A stretch of DNA of 34,357 bases from Richelia sp. CSU_2_1 (GCA_012034575.1 JAAUPF010000064.1:1-34357), one strand, 5' to 3'; positions 1-11,200 are shown, counted from the stretch's first letter. The notes: generated by a model not told the origin, from the sequence alone. A program made the numbers and translations.

Positions 1-151
1 GGCTACCCCGGAAGCTAGCAACATCTCCCACAGCATTCGGGAACTTTGCCATCGGGGAAGCCGGTGACCGGGGGGGGAGGGGAGCAACGTAGTTTTCGTG
101 GTAAACAATTGGTAAGTCCATTGGCTGTTTTTTTACAGGTATTTTATCAGG

Positions 152-185
152 AATTTTTTCCAAAATTTTTTCCAAAATTTTTTCC
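152..185. repeat. AT-rich 12-bp direct repeat
   Basis: A unit of A4T6C2 occurs twice in full, preceded by a partial copy, just upstream of the first gene. It ends in a HIP1-related GATCG. It may belong to the promoter or leader of that gene. No regulator can be named. The stretch before it (1-150) is short, and I see no gene in it. Confidence 0.6.
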
Positions 186-224
186 GATCGAAGATCGAAT
201 TTAAATTCGCTGGAGTAACCGTTT

Positions 225-734
225 ATGCAACTCAAAATTACTTGGCAGTCTGACAGCAACAGCCCAGAAAATACCGCCAACTTAGATACGATCGCTCAGT
301 GGTGGAAAAACCTCAACGGTAAAGAGATTGTTTGGGTAGAACGACTGATTCCGCAAATCGGAGGTCTGAGTGAAATTCACTGGCAACCCCAGCGTTTTGA
401 CGAAACATTTACGATCGTCAATCCCAAAATTTGGGAGCGCGCTCTCTATTGGTGCAAACCAGATTCTCCGGTAGAAAGAAATACGGCAGTTCAAAAACTG
501 GAACTGGACAACTTGCAGCAGCAATTGTACGTCTATCCTCAGTTAGAATCAGAATTGGTAATTCGCATCGGAATTCCGGGATTTAAATATCAAACTCTTG
601 AATTAAAAAATCCCGAAATCTCCCTAAGCGCAGATAACATTCTGCTGCTGTGGGATGGGGAACAAGAAGTTGAAGTTAAAATCGCTCTCAGTTCCGAAAA
701 TATTGCGAAAATTAAGGCTTTGCTGCGATCGTAA
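225..734 (+). CDS. Conserved-looking hypothetical protein, 169 aa
   Basis: I do not recognise this family. The product is a soluble, mildly acidic protein with no signal peptide or membrane segment. It has a Trp-rich N-terminal half (WWKNLNGKEIVWVERL) and a C-terminal half that reads like alternating beta strands. The ATG at 225 is the first in frame and follows an AT-rich leader. Codon use and GATCG-containing codons match the neighbouring genes, so this is probably a native gene rather than a recent arrival. It is codirectional with the signalling cluster but separated from it by 235 bases, so membership in that operon is uncertain. Confidence 0.75.
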   Translation: MQLKITWQSDSNSPENTANLDTIAQWWKNLNGKEIVWVERLIPQIGGLSEIHWQPQRFDETFTIVNPKIWERALYWCKPDSPVERNTAVQKLELDNLQQQLYVYPQLESELVIRIGIPGFKYQTLELKNPEISLSADNILLLWDGEQEVEVKIALSSENIAKIKALLRS

Positions 735-969
735 ATAAAATACAGTGTGCAAGCTTAGAACCAATCCGGTAGCATCCCAATTACGAGTGCGCGATCGTCG
801 CAGTTCGCAAAGTAGGAGTTCGCAAAACCGAGCGCGACCTCGATCGATCGCACTCATCAGATTCAAATACATAATTCCGCTGCTACCGGAAACGATATTA
901 TTCCTCGCGAGCGGGGAAACTGGCAGTAATAAGAGCCTGGAAAAGCACAATTATTAATTACTTGAATTT
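735..969. other. Intergenic leader of the signalling cluster
   Basis: No convincing gene. Around 787-862 there is an imperfect inverted repeat built from HIP1-like GCGATCG sequence (GAGTGCGCGATCG facing CGATCGATCGCACTC). Between its arms lies a short direct repeat of AGTTCGCAAA. It may fold as a hairpin in a 5' leader. No clear -35/-10 pair was identified. Confidence 0.4.
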
Positions 970-3739
970 ATGTCAATCAATTTTATAAATCGCATAGTTG
1001 CCAAAATACCTGGAAAAATGTCGCTGCTTCCGGTTTTGGTAGTGCCTTTTGTACTGCAAATTACGGCGACAGTCGGACTGATCGGCTATTTATCATTTAA
1101 AAACGGACAGAGAACTGTTAATGACTTGGCAGGTCAGTTGACCGCTGAAATTTTTGCGCGCATCAAAGATAACTTAAACCCGTACTTGGCAACACCCCAT
1201 CAAATCAATCAAAGCAACGCAACAGCGATTTCTTTGGGTCAATTAAATTTTCAAAATTTAGCAGCGTGGGAGCCGCTATTTTTAGAGCAAATTAAGATAT
1301 TCGATCGAGTTAACAGTATTGTAGCTGGCAGCAACCAAAAAGGATTTATTGGAGTAGAAATTCGCCAAGATCCGCCGCTAGTAGTGATGTTTTCCGAGAA
1401 AACGACTGGCTACAATTTACGAACCTATGCTGTTAGCGATCTCGGAAAACGCCTGCAAATTATCAGCAATACTGCCAACTACGATCCGCGATCGCGCCCT
1501 TGGTATACTGATGCTATAACAGCGAAAAAATCTAGCTGGAGCCGGATTTTTCCGCAATTCAATACTAAAGATTTGACTTTAGCTGCGGTGCTGCCGGTGT
1601 ACGATCGCCAGGGAAAATTGCAGGGAGTAGTTAACAGCAGTTTGCACTTAGCAGAAGTGGGAAATTTTCTGAGCGAACTGAAGATTGGAAAAACGGGACA
1701 GAGTTTTATTGTTGAGCGCGACGGAATGCTGGTGGCGACTTCAACGGGGGAAAAGCTGGCCCGCGTTGCAGGGGGAAATTTACAGCGAATTAAAGCAACA
1801 GAAAGCAGCAATTTGGTAACGAGAGTAACAGCTAAATATTTGTTGGAAAATTTGGGAGATTTGAGCAAAATTAAGGCAGCCCAAAACTTTCAGTTTAAGA
1901 TTGATGGGGAAAGTCAATTTTTACAAGTCTTGCCCTTTGCAGATAATAAAGGTTTGGATTGGCTGATTGTGGTGGCGGTTCCCGAAGCTGATTTTATGGA
2001 ACAAATAAATGCTAACACGCGGGTGACTATTTTGTTGTGTTTGGCTGCGCTGGTGGCGGCGAGCGCGATCGGCTTTTTTACTGCGCGCTGGATCGCGCAA
2101 CCGATTGTGGGTTTAAATAAATCAGCCCAGGCTTTGGCTAAGGGAGAATGGGAACGGGAAATTGAATTAGAGAGATCGGACGAGGTGGGAGAATTAGCGC
2201 GATCGTTTAATATTATGGCGGAACAGTTGCAAGAATCTTTTGCTGCTTTGGCAGCGCAAAATGCTCAAATGAAAGCTTTAAACGAAGTGATTTCTGAAAG
2301 TGAGAGCAGGCTTTCTCAATTTTTGGAAGCTGTGCCGGTGGGGGTATTTGTAGTTGATGCTGGAGGGAAAACTAGCTATATCAATTCGCGCGCGCAGCAG
2401 TTGCTGGGAACTAGCGAAATAGGCGGTTATAGTGTAGAAGAATTGCCCGCTAAGTATCAAACTTATTTAGCAGAAACTGAGGAATTGTACCCGAGCGAAA
2501 GACAGCCGATCGCGCGGGCTTTGCAAGGAGAAAATGTGAGAGCTGACGATTTAGAAATTCGTCAAGACGATCGGATTGTGCCGATCGAGGTTTGGGGAAC
2601 GCCAATCTATGATGAAAAGGGGCAAATTGCTTACGCGATCGCGCTTTTATCGATATAGGCGATCGCAAAAAAGCGCAGAAATTATTAGCAGCATACAACC
2701 GCACTTTAGAAATAGAAGTCGCGCAGCGCACCCAAGAATTATCGGAAACCCTCGCCCACTTGCAAGCCACACAACAAGAATTGATTCAATCCGAAAAAAT
2801 GGCGGCCCTCGGACAGTTGGTAGCAGGTATAGCCCACGAAATTAACACTCCCTTGGGAGCGATCCGCGCTTCTTCTAACAATACAATCCAAGCGCTAGCA
2901 GAATCTCTTCCCGAACTGCAGCAGCTTTCCCAGCGGCTTTCTGCAGAACAGCAAGCCGAGTTTTTAGTTTAATTAATACTGCTTTTAATAGCACAAAGCA
3001 AATAAATACGCGAGAAAAACGGGAATTTAAGCGAACTTTAACTCGCCAGTTAGAAGCGAACTCGGTGGATAGCCCGAGGCGGATTGCCGACACTTTAACA
3101 GATATGGGAGTTTACCGCGACATCGAAGCTTTTTTGCCTTTGTTAAAAGGAGTTGATGCCGAGTGGGCTTTGCAGTTAGCTTACAACCTCGCCCGCCTGC
3201 AAACTAACAGCAATAATATTAATACTGCGGTCGAACGAGCTGCTAAAATTGTCTTTGCTCTCAAGAGTTACGCGCGCTACGATTCGAGCGGTGCCAAACA
3301 GTTATCAAATGTTACAGATGGCATAGAAACAGTGCTGGAACTGTACCGCAATCAACTCAAAAAAGGTATTGAAGTTTTGCGAGAATATCAGCCGGTGCCG
3401 CAGATTATGTGCTATCCAGACGAACTGATGCAAGTGTGGACAAATTTGATTTATAATGCAATTCAAGCCATGCGCGATCGAGGTACTTTAACTATAAATG
3501 TTTCCGATCGGGGGGATTTGGTTGTGGTAGAAGTGACTGATTCGGGCTGCGGCATACCGCCGGAAATAAAAAACAAAATTTTTGAACCGTTTTTCACTAC
3601 CAAACCTGCCGGAGAAGGGAGTGGTTTGGGATTGGATATTGTGAAAAAGATTGTTGACAAACACAGAGGTCAAATTGAAGTGGAAAGCGAGCCAGGGCTT
3701 ACTGCATTTAGGGTTTTGCTGCCGAAAGAATTGACTTAG
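970..3739 (+). pseudogene. Membrane multi-sensor histidine kinase, split by two 1-bp frameshifts
   Basis: Read across two frameshifts, this is one sensor histidine kinase of about 923 residues. It has TM1 (about 17-42), a dCache-like periplasmic sensor (about 45-340), TM2 (about 352-374), HAMP (about 372-428) and PAS (about 447-560). A coiled coil leads to the H-box GIAHEINTPLGAI (His about 623), and a C-terminal ATPase carries an N-box (NLIYNAIQAM) and G-boxes (DSGCGIPPE, GSGLGL). As given, frame 1 stops at 2658, the middle frame stops at 2972 and the last frame ends at 3739. Adding one T to the T4 run near 2647 restores ALFIDIGDRKKA, and adding one T to the T5 run at 2961-2965 restores an open frame to the end. 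These could be real inactivating deletions or homopolymer sequencing errors. It is the first gene of the signalling cluster, 61 bases before the response regulator. Confidence 0.88.
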
Positions 3740-3800
3740 AACCGGAATTCTACTAAAATGGAATCGGGATCTAATTGCTCAATTACCAAAGAAGTTAGTT

Positions 3801-4190
3801 ATGTCAGAAAGAGCTATTTTGTGCGTTGATGACGAAGCAGTGATTTTGGAAAGTCTTAAAGAGCAACTTAAACGGAGATTTGGCGATCGATATCTGTATG
3901 AAGTGGCAGAAAGTGCGGGGGAAGCTTGGGAGATTATTGAAGAACTGCACGCTGATGATGTGAACGTTTTAGTGATTGTTTCTGACTGGCTGATGCCGGA
4001 GATGAAAGGTGACGAATTTTTGATTGAAGTTCATCAAAGATTTCCGAAAATTGTAACGGTGCTGCTGACCGGTCAAGCTGATGAAGAGGCGATCGATCGA
4101 GCCAAAGAACAGGGCAATTTGTACTGCTGCTTGCGCAAGCCTTGGAGCGAAGAGGAGTTAGCGCAAGTAATTAATTCAACACTGGCATAA
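3801..4190 (+). CDS. Single-domain response regulator (CheY-like receiver)
   Basis: This 129-residue protein is one receiver domain with no output domain. The acidic pocket is in ILCVDDE (residues 7-13), the phospho-acceptor is Asp62 in VSDWLMPEMKGDEF, the switch Thr is Thr90 (LLTGQ) and the conserved Lys is Lys113 (RKPW). The MPxMKGDEF and LTGxAD signatures match the first receiver of the next gene closely, so the two are probably a tandem duplication. It lies 61 bases after the broken sensor kinase and only 3 bases before the next hybrid kinase. It could act as a diffusible phosphate carrier between kinases, but nothing in the sequence shows its partner directly. Confidence 0.93.
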   Translation: MSERAILCVDDEAVILESLKEQLKRRFGDRYLYEVAESAGEAWEIIEELHADDVNVLVIVSDWLMPEMKGDEFLIEVHQRFPKIVTVLLTGQADEEAIDRAKEQGNLYCCLRKPWSEEELAQVINSTLA

Positions 4191-4193
4191 TTT

Positions 4194-6242
4194 ATGAATA
4201 ATTTAGCAATTTTGTGCGTTGATGATGAAACAATAATCTTAGATAGTTTCACCGAGCAACTCAGGCGAAATCTGGGCAAAACTTGCGAAATAGAGGCAGC
4301 TCAAAGCGGAAAAGAAGCCTTAGAACTTATTGAAGAACTGCAAGGGGAGGGACTGGAAATTGCTTTGGTTGTTTCCGATCAGATCATGCCGGGAATGAAA
4401 GGAGACGAACTGCTGAGAAAAATTCACGATTTGTATCCCAAAACGCTAAAGATCATGCTCACGGGGGAAGCAGATGCGCAAGCCTTGGGAAAGGCAGTTA
4501 ACGAAGCTAATTTGTACCGCTACATTGCTAAACCTTGGGATGAAACAGATCTGATTTTAACTGTTAAAGAAGCTTTGCGAAGTTACAGCCAAGAACAGCA
4601 GCTAGCAGAACAAAATCAGGAGTTAAAAAAGTTAAACGTTCAACTAGAACAATTAAATGCTTCTCTCGAACAAAAAGTGGTCGATCGAACGTTGGAACTG
4701 CAAAAAGCCGCTTTGGCTGCGGAGGTTGCGAACAAAGCCAAAAGCGTTTTTTTAGCTAATATGAGCCACGAATTGCGATCGCCCCTGAATTCTATTCTGG
4801 GTTTTGCCCAGTTGCTGATGCGCAGTTCCACCCTCGATCCGAAAGATAAAGATAACGTCGAAATTATCAGCCGCAGTGGCGAACATTTGTTGACTTTAAT
4901 TAATAATGTTTTGGATTTGTCTAAAATTGAAGCGGGCCGCACGGTACTCAACGAAATTAATTTCGATTTGAGGCAGTTGCTGGAGGATTTGGAACAGATG
5001 TTCCGCTTGAAAGCTGAGGATAAGGGATTGCAGTTAGTTTTTGATTTGCCTGTCGATTTGCCTCAATACGTGCGAACGGATGAAGTTAAGCTGCGCCAAT
5101 GTTTGATTAATTTGCTCAACAATGCAATTAAGTTTACCTCTGAAGGAGGAGTCTCAGTTCGAGTTCGGAAGCAGAAAGCAACAACTGCGGAACTCGGAAA
5201 TTCCCAGCAAGAAATTAGTTATTTGGGCGATCGTAAAGTCCCAGAAACGATCGATTTACCAGCAAAGCGCATCTGTGCGGCTTGCCTGTTTCTTGAATTT
5301 GAGATAGAAGATACTGGTGCTGGCATTCCTGCTGTCGAAATCGATACAATTTTTGAAGCATTTACCCAGATTAAAAGCCAAAATAAATATCAAGAAGGTA
5401 CTGGTTTGGGCTTGGCTATAACTAGGTCTTTTATCCAGTTGATGGGAGGCGAAATTGCCGTAAAATCGGAAGTGGGAAACGGCACTATTTTTAGTTTTGA
5501 TGTTGCTGTCAGTTCGGTAGATGCTGCGGAGGTGGAAACTAAACAGCAGATGCGGCGGGAGATCGGACTTGAAGCAAATCAACCCCGCTACCGCATCTTA
5601 ATTGTTGACGATAAATGGGACAACCGGCAGTTGTTGATTAGACTGCTTTCTTCCCTCAATTTTGAGCTAAAAGAAGCTAGCAACGGCACAGAAGCAGTAG
5701 ATATTTGGGAAGTTTGGCAGCCGCATTTGATTTGGATGGACGTGCGGATGCCGGTGATGGACGGCTGCGAAGCAACGAGAAAAATTAGATTTCAGGAAAG
5801 CCAAAAACAAGGAGAATTTGCCATCGATCGCACTGCGATTATTGCCATTACTGCGAGCACTTTTGAAGAGGAGAGATCTTTGATTTTGGAGGCCGGTTGC
5901 GACGACTTTGTAAGGAAGCCTTTTCGAGATAAAATCATATTTGAAAAAATGGCAGAATTCATAGGAGTGCGCTACATTTACGAAGAGGAACCGCTACAAC
6001 TTGCTGCTGCGGTTTCGGCCGAGCCTGTTTCAGAATTTTCTCTAAGTCAAGATTTATCAACCATGCCCCAAGAGTGGATTGAGGAGATGTATGAAGCAGC
6101 CCAAAGTATTGACAATGAAAAGATTCTTCAGCTAATTTCACAAATACCCCCAGCCCGCGATTCTTTAGGGCAAACCCTGAAGGATTGGGCAAGTATATTC
6201 CGCTGCGATCGCATTATTGACCTCATAGAATCTGCGAACTAA
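4194..6242 (+). CDS. Hybrid histidine kinase: REC-HisKA-HATPase-REC
   Basis: A 682-residue soluble hybrid kinase. The N-terminal receiver has Asp62 and Lys113. A coiled coil (about 130-175) leads to HisKA with His192 in NMSHELRSPLNSILGF. The ATPase has N-box LINLLNNAIKF and G-boxes DTGAGIP and EGTGLGL. A second receiver has its acceptor at Asp516 in WMDVRMPVMDG. The last 75 or so residues form a helical-looking module (MPQEWIEEMYEAA, then LISQIPP) shared with the next two genes. With no transmembrane or sensory domain, it probably receives input through the N-terminal receiver, for example from the upstream kinase. It is separated by 3 bases upstream and 19 bases downstream, consistent with an operon. 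Confidence 0.94.
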   Translation: MNNLAILCVDDETIILDSFTEQLRRNLGKTCEIEAAQSGKEALELIEELQGEGLEIALVVSDQIMPGMKGDELLRKIHDLYPKTLKIMLTGEADAQALGKAVNEANLYRYIAKPWDETDLILTVKEALRSYSQEQQLAEQNQELKKLNVQLEQLNASLEQKVVDRTLELQKAALAAEVANKAKSVFLANMSHELRSPLNSILGFAQLLMRSSTLDPKDKDNVEIISRSGEHLLTLINNVLDLSKIEAGRTVLNEINFDLRQLLEDLEQMFRLKAEDKGLQLVFDLPVDLPQYVRTDEVKLRQCLINLLNNAIKFTSEGGVSVRVRKQKATTAELGNSQQEISYLGDRKVPETIDLPAKRICAACLFLEFEIEDTGAGIPAVEIDTIFEAFTQIKSQNKYQEGTGLGLAITRSFIQLMGGEIAVKSEVGNGTIFSFDVAVSSVDAAEVETKQQMRREIGLEANQPRYRILIVDDKWDNRQLLIRLLSSLNFELKEASNGTEAVDIWEVWQPHLIWMDVRMPVMDGCEATRKIRFQESQKQGEFAIDRTAIIAITASTFEEERSLILEAGCDDFVRKPFRDKIIFEKMAEFIGVRYIYEEEPLQLAAAVSAEPVSEFSLSQDLSTMPQEWIEEMYEAAQSIDNEKILQLISQIPPARDSLGQTLKDWASIFRCDRIIDLIESAN

Positions 6243-6261
6243 AATTTATAAAGAGTTAATT

Positions 6262-8214
6262 ATGAACGCAATCTACAATCGACCGATTTCAGCCAATATT
6301 TTAATTATTGACGATACGCCAGAAAGCCTGATGCTGCTGTCAGAAACCCTATCCAACCAGGGATATAAAGTCCGAGGCGCGGTCAAAGGTACAATGGGCA
6401 TCAAAGCTGCACAGTCGGCCCCTCCCGATTTGATTTTACTCGATATTAAAATGCCCGATATCGATGGCTATGAAGTTTGCAAGATTCTGAAAAGCGACCC
6501 CAAAACTCAGGAAATTCCCGTAATTTTTTTAAGCGCTCTTGATGATGTGGGAGATAAAGTTAAAGGTTTTCAAATTGGCGGTGTAGATTATATTACCAAA
6601 CCTTTTCAAATAGAAGAAGTGTTAGCGCGGGTAAAAAATCAATTGCTGATCCGCCAGTTAAACAAACAACTTTTGGCGCAATCCGAGCAACTGCAAGCGC
6701 AAAACCAACAGTTGCAAAAAGAAATTATCGATCGGCGCAAAGCCGAAGAAGTTGCCGAAGCTGCTTCTCAAGCTAAAAGTGAATTTGTAGCTAACATGAG
6801 CCATGAATTGAGAACGCCGCTGAACGCTATTTTAGGTTTTACCCAAATAATGAAACGCGAATTGCTCAGCACCGAACAGCTAGAGTATTTAGAAATTATC
6901 AACCGCAACAGTTCGCATTTGTTGGGATTAATTGACGATGTTTTAGAATTGTCCAAAATAGAAGCAGGGAGGCAAATACTGAATGAAAGCAGTTTTGATT
7001 TTTATGCTTTTCTCGACTCCCTCGAAGAAATTTTTCAGATTCAAGCCGAACAAAAGGGATTGTACATATTATTTCAGGTAGCAGCAGGTGTGCCTCAATA
7101 TGTCAAAACCGACCAGCAAAAATTGCGTTGCTGTCTGATTAATCTGATAAGTAACGCGATTAAATTCACCGATCGGGGCAGGATAGATATCAAAATAATC
7201 TGTAAAGAACCGCCGATAAAATCTCTTAACTGCTGGTTTTTGCATTTTGAAATTTCCGATACTGGCTGCGGCATCGAGCCTTCAGAAATTGATACCATAT
7301 TTTGTGCTTTCGCTCAAGCAGGAACGGGGAGAAAACATTTAGGAGGAGCCGGTTTGGGTTTGGCGATCGCTCAGAGATTCGTGCAAATCATGGGAGGAGA
7401 GATCGCTGTTAGCAGCCAGCTAAATCGGGGAACTACTTTTAGGTTTGACATCAAAATTATCTCCGTACCGGGGTTAGAATTTCCGGCAGAAAATCCTCAG
7501 AAAGTAATCGCTATTGAACCCAACCAAGAAGTGTATCGAATTTTGATAGTTGACGATACTAAAGACAACCGCTTGCTGTTAGTTAAGCTGCTAGAACCTA
7601 TGGGTTTTGAGGTGCGCGAGGCAGAAAACGGTCGAGATGCTGTAACGCAATGGTCGGCATTTCGACCTCACTTAATTTGGATGGATACGCGGATGCCTTT
7701 GATGGGAGGATTTGAAGCAACTCGCGAAATTAGAACTCGGGAAAAAGAGCGAGACGGCGAATTATCTGCGCCCAATTCCCGCACGGTAATTATTGCTTTG
7801 ACAGCGAGCGTGTTTGAGGAAAAACGCGCCGCAGCTTTAGCTGCAGGCTTTGACGACTTTATGTGCAAACCCTTTGTTCCAGAGGTTATATTTAAAAAAA
7901 TGGGTAACTATTTAGGAGTGCGTTATATTTATCAAAGTTTGCCCGCAACGCCAAAATCTCCCCGCAGAATTAACATTTTTAGTGAAGAATTGGAGTCATT
8001 GTTACAAAAAAATATGGCAACAATGCCGCTGAGTTGGGTTGCGGGCTTGGAACAGGCAGCTAAAAATTTGAATGAAGAGGGAGTGCAGGAGTCGATCGAG
8101 CAAATACCGCCAAACAACCCTCTCTTTGCTGAAGCTTTAGGAGATTTGCTGAAAGATTTTCGTCTCGATGTAATCGTGCGAATCACCCAAGCATTTCGGG
8201 GCAGCCAACATTGA
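6262..8214 (+). CDS. Hybrid histidine kinase: REC-HisKA-HATPase-REC
   Basis: A 650-residue paralogue of the preceding gene. The N-terminal receiver has Asp61 (LLDIKMPDIDGYEV) and the FLSALDDVGDKVKGFQIGG-type region of cyanobacterial REC-first kinases. A coiled coil leads to His181 in NMSHELRTPLNAILGF. The ATPase has N-box LINLISNAIKF and G-boxes DTGCGIE and GGAGLGL. The second receiver has Asp475 in WMDTRMPLMGG, where the usual MDG is MGG. The C-terminal MPLSWVAGLEQAA...IEQIPP module is present. There are 19 bases before and 18 after it. It probably acts in the same relay. The MGG substitution sits near the phosphorylation loop and may alter receiver kinetics, which is an inference. Confidence 0.94.
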   Translation: MNAIYNRPISANILIIDDTPESLMLLSETLSNQGYKVRGAVKGTMGIKAAQSAPPDLILLDIKMPDIDGYEVCKILKSDPKTQEIPVIFLSALDDVGDKVKGFQIGGVDYITKPFQIEEVLARVKNQLLIRQLNKQLLAQSEQLQAQNQQLQKEIIDRRKAEEVAEAASQAKSEFVANMSHELRTPLNAILGFTQIMKRELLSTEQLEYLEIINRNSSHLLGLIDDVLELSKIEAGRQILNESSFDFYAFLDSLEEIFQIQAEQKGLYILFQVAAGVPQYVKTDQQKLRCCLINLISNAIKFTDRGRIDIKIICKEPPIKSLNCWFLHFEISDTGCGIEPSEIDTIFCAFAQAGTGRKHLGGAGLGLAIAQRFVQIMGGEIAVSSQLNRGTTFRFDIKIISVPGLEFPAENPQKVIAIEPNQEVYRILIVDDTKDNRLLLVKLLEPMGFEVREAENGRDAVTQWSAFRPHLIWMDTRMPLMGGFEATREIRTREKERDGELSAPNSRTVIIALTASVFEEKRAAALAAGFDDFMCKPFVPEVIFKKMGNYLGVRYIYQSLPATPKSPRRINIFSEELESLLQKNMATMPLSWVAGLEQAAKNLNEEGVQESIEQIPPNNPLFAEALGDLLKDFRLDVIVRITQAFRGSQH

Positions 8215-8232
8215 TGACAACAACCGACAAAG

Positions 8233-11200
8233 ATGGTAATAACTAAAGAAAATATCCACATTTTAATTGTGGACGATCAACCCAGCAATCTCCGGTTTTT
8301 ATCAAAGATTCTGACGAAAGAGGGCTATAAAGTTCAGCGGGCTATTTCAGGGGAAATGGCAGTAAATGCGGACTTCTCATCGCCCCCAGATTTAATTTTG
8401 CTCGATGTCGTCATGCCCGGAATGAACGGCTATGAAGTTTGCGAAATTCTGAAGGCGAGCGATAAAACCCGCGAAATTCCCGTAATTTTTTTGAGCGTAC
8501 TCAGCGAAACTTTTCACAAAGTTAAAGCTTTTGAAGTCGGCGGAGTGGACTACATTACCAAGCCATTTCAAATTGAAGAGGTTTTGGTTCGGATCGAAAG
8601 TCAACTGACAATCCAGCAGCTATCAAAACAGTTAAAGAAACAAAATTTACAGTTGCAGCGCGAGATAGAAGTTCGCAAACAAACAGAGAACGCTCTGCGA
8701 GAAAGTAAAGCGCGGTTGCAGAAATTAGCGGCGAACATACCGGGAGTTATTTATCAAATTTTGCAAAATTCAGCGGGCGAGTTTGAAATTGAATATATTA
8801 GTTCTGTTTGTACTAAAATTTACGATTTAGACCTCAAAACAATCTTAGAAAGTCCCGAAATTTGCTTAGAAAGAAATCATCCAGACGACCGACAATACCT
8901 GCAAGAAACAATTGCAGTTAGCGCTCGCACTTTAGAGCCTTTTGCTTGCGAATGGCGGATTGTACTGCCGTCAGGAAAGGTGAAATGGCTGCAATCAAAT
9001 GCCCGACCGGAAAAGCGCGATCGGGGAGATATTGTTTGGTACGGCGTACTTTTTGATATCAGCGATCGCAAACAAGCAGAAATAGAAAGTGCCGCAGCTA
9101 AAGCTGCTTTAGAACGCAAAATTAGGCGGGAATTGCTGATCGGAAAAATTACTCAGCAAGTCCGATCTAGTTTCCAGGCGGAGCAAATATTTCAAACAGC
9201 AGCAACTCAAATCGGTCAGGCATTTAGCGTCAATCGCTGTTTGATTCATACTTACATTACTAACCCCAAAGTCGATATCCCTTTAGTGGCTGAGTATTTG
9301 GAACCAGAATGCGAATCAATTGGCGATGTATCGGTGCCGATTTGGGGCAATCCTCATGTCGTGCAAATGATGGTACAAGATCGGGCAATCGCCTCGAATA
9401 ATGTCGATTTAGAGCCTCTTTTAGATGCTGTGAGACCGATCTGCCGGCAGCTAAAAGTCAAATCGATGCTGGCAATTCGCACTTCCTACCAAGGCGAAGC
9501 AAACGGAGCCATTTGCTTGCACCAATGTGACAGTTATCGGCAATGGACGGAAGACGAAATCGAACTTTTAGAATCCGTCGCCGCCCAAGTAGGAATTGCG
9601 ATCGCTCAAGCTAAATTGATCGATCGAGATAAACAGCGACTCGTACAACTCGATCGGCAAAATCAAGTCCTGCAAGCAGAAATTCGCACCCGCTTGCGGG
9701 CAGAACAAGCTTTGCAAGAATCCGAAGCTGAATTGCGGGCTATTTTTGCTGCGATGACTGACTTAGTGTTAGTTAGAGATGCCCAAGGGCGCTGCATTAA
9801 AATTGCGCCGACAGGCTGGTCGAATTTGGTTAAACCCGCCAGCGAAATGATTGGCAAAACCGCGCACGAACTTTTGCCTAAACCCGTGGCAGATACGATC
9901 TTGCACAGCATCAAACAAGTTTTAAAAACTAAGGAAAGCATCAATGTTGAATACAGCTATACCACTGCAACGGGCGAAGTTTGGCTCGATGCTAAAATTT
10001 CTCCGCTGTCTGATGACTCGGTAATTACTGTGGCGAGAGATATCAGCGATCGCAAACTTGCAGAATCAGCACTTCGAGAAAGCCAGCATTTCATTCAAGC
10101 GATCGCAGATTCCAATCCCAATTTGCTCTACGTCTACGATTTAATCGAACAGCGACACGTTTACTGCAACCGCCAAATTACCGCCATCTTGGGTTACACA
10201 GTCCAAGAAATACAAGATATAGGTACAGAAACGATGCGCAAGATGATGCACCCAGACGATTGGTTGCCCTTCTTGAAAACTGTAGCAAAATTGAATCGAT
10301 CGCCCGACGGCGAAGTTGTTGAATGCCAGTACCGCATGAAACACAAAAACGGTGAATGGCGGTGGATGCACAGTTGGGATACAGTATTTGTGAGAGATAA
10401 TAATGGCAAGGCACAACAAGTTCTCGGGACGGCTAATGATATCACCGATCGCAAATTAGCTGCCGAAAAATTGCTGGAATCGCAGCAAAGAATATCATTT
10501 TTATTGCAGCAAACACCGATCGCAATTATTGAATTAAACCTAAGTTTAGAAATTGTCACTTGGAATCCCGCAGCTGAATCTATTTTTGGCTACACCCAAC
10601 AAGAAGCGATCGGTCGAATTGGCACCGAGTTGCTAGCACCCGATAACCGCTGCGAGCAACTGTACGAACTTTTAAGCAGCAACATGAATCCCAATTTTAG
10701 CGGTAGTTTTAACATTAGCGAAAATCGCACAAAATCCGGCAGAATTATCTGTTGTGAGTGGTACAATACTCCGCTAATTGATGAGAATGGCATACCGATC
10801 GGCATCGCTGCAATGGCTTTAGATATTACCGAACGCAAGCAAGCAGAAATTGCCCTGCAAGAAAGTGCCATGCGCCAAAGAGCGATCGCCCGCATTATAG
10901 AAAGAATGCGCCAGACATTAGATCTGCGAGAAATTTTTAACGCCACTACTAAAGAATTGCGGGAAACCATGAAGTGCGATCGGGTTGCTATTTACCGCTT
11001 CAATCCCGACTGGAGCGGCGAATTTGTCGCCGAATCCGTTAACGGGAATTGGGTTTCCCTCATCTTTGCACAGCAGAACGAATCCAACATTACAGCAGGT
11101 TCTTTGGATAGCAAAAATTGCCTAGTTCAAACATTAAATAGTACCGCCACAGAAGTCTGCGATACCTATTTGCAAGAAACCGGGGGCGGCGGCTACAGCA

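Noticed and set aside
2..67. Possible C-terminal tail of a gene cut by the window edge
   Set aside because: One frame stays open to a TGA at 65-67, but only about 21 codons are visible and nothing in them is recognisable.
745..957. 70-codon plus-strand reading frame
   Set aside because: Rich in Arg/Ser from HIP1-derived sequence, has no family resemblance, and lies within a palindromic leader.
2640..2970. Programmed -1 frameshifting in the sensor kinase
   Set aside because: Both sites lack a proper X XXY YYZ heptamer, and two programmed shifts in one kinase would be exceptional.
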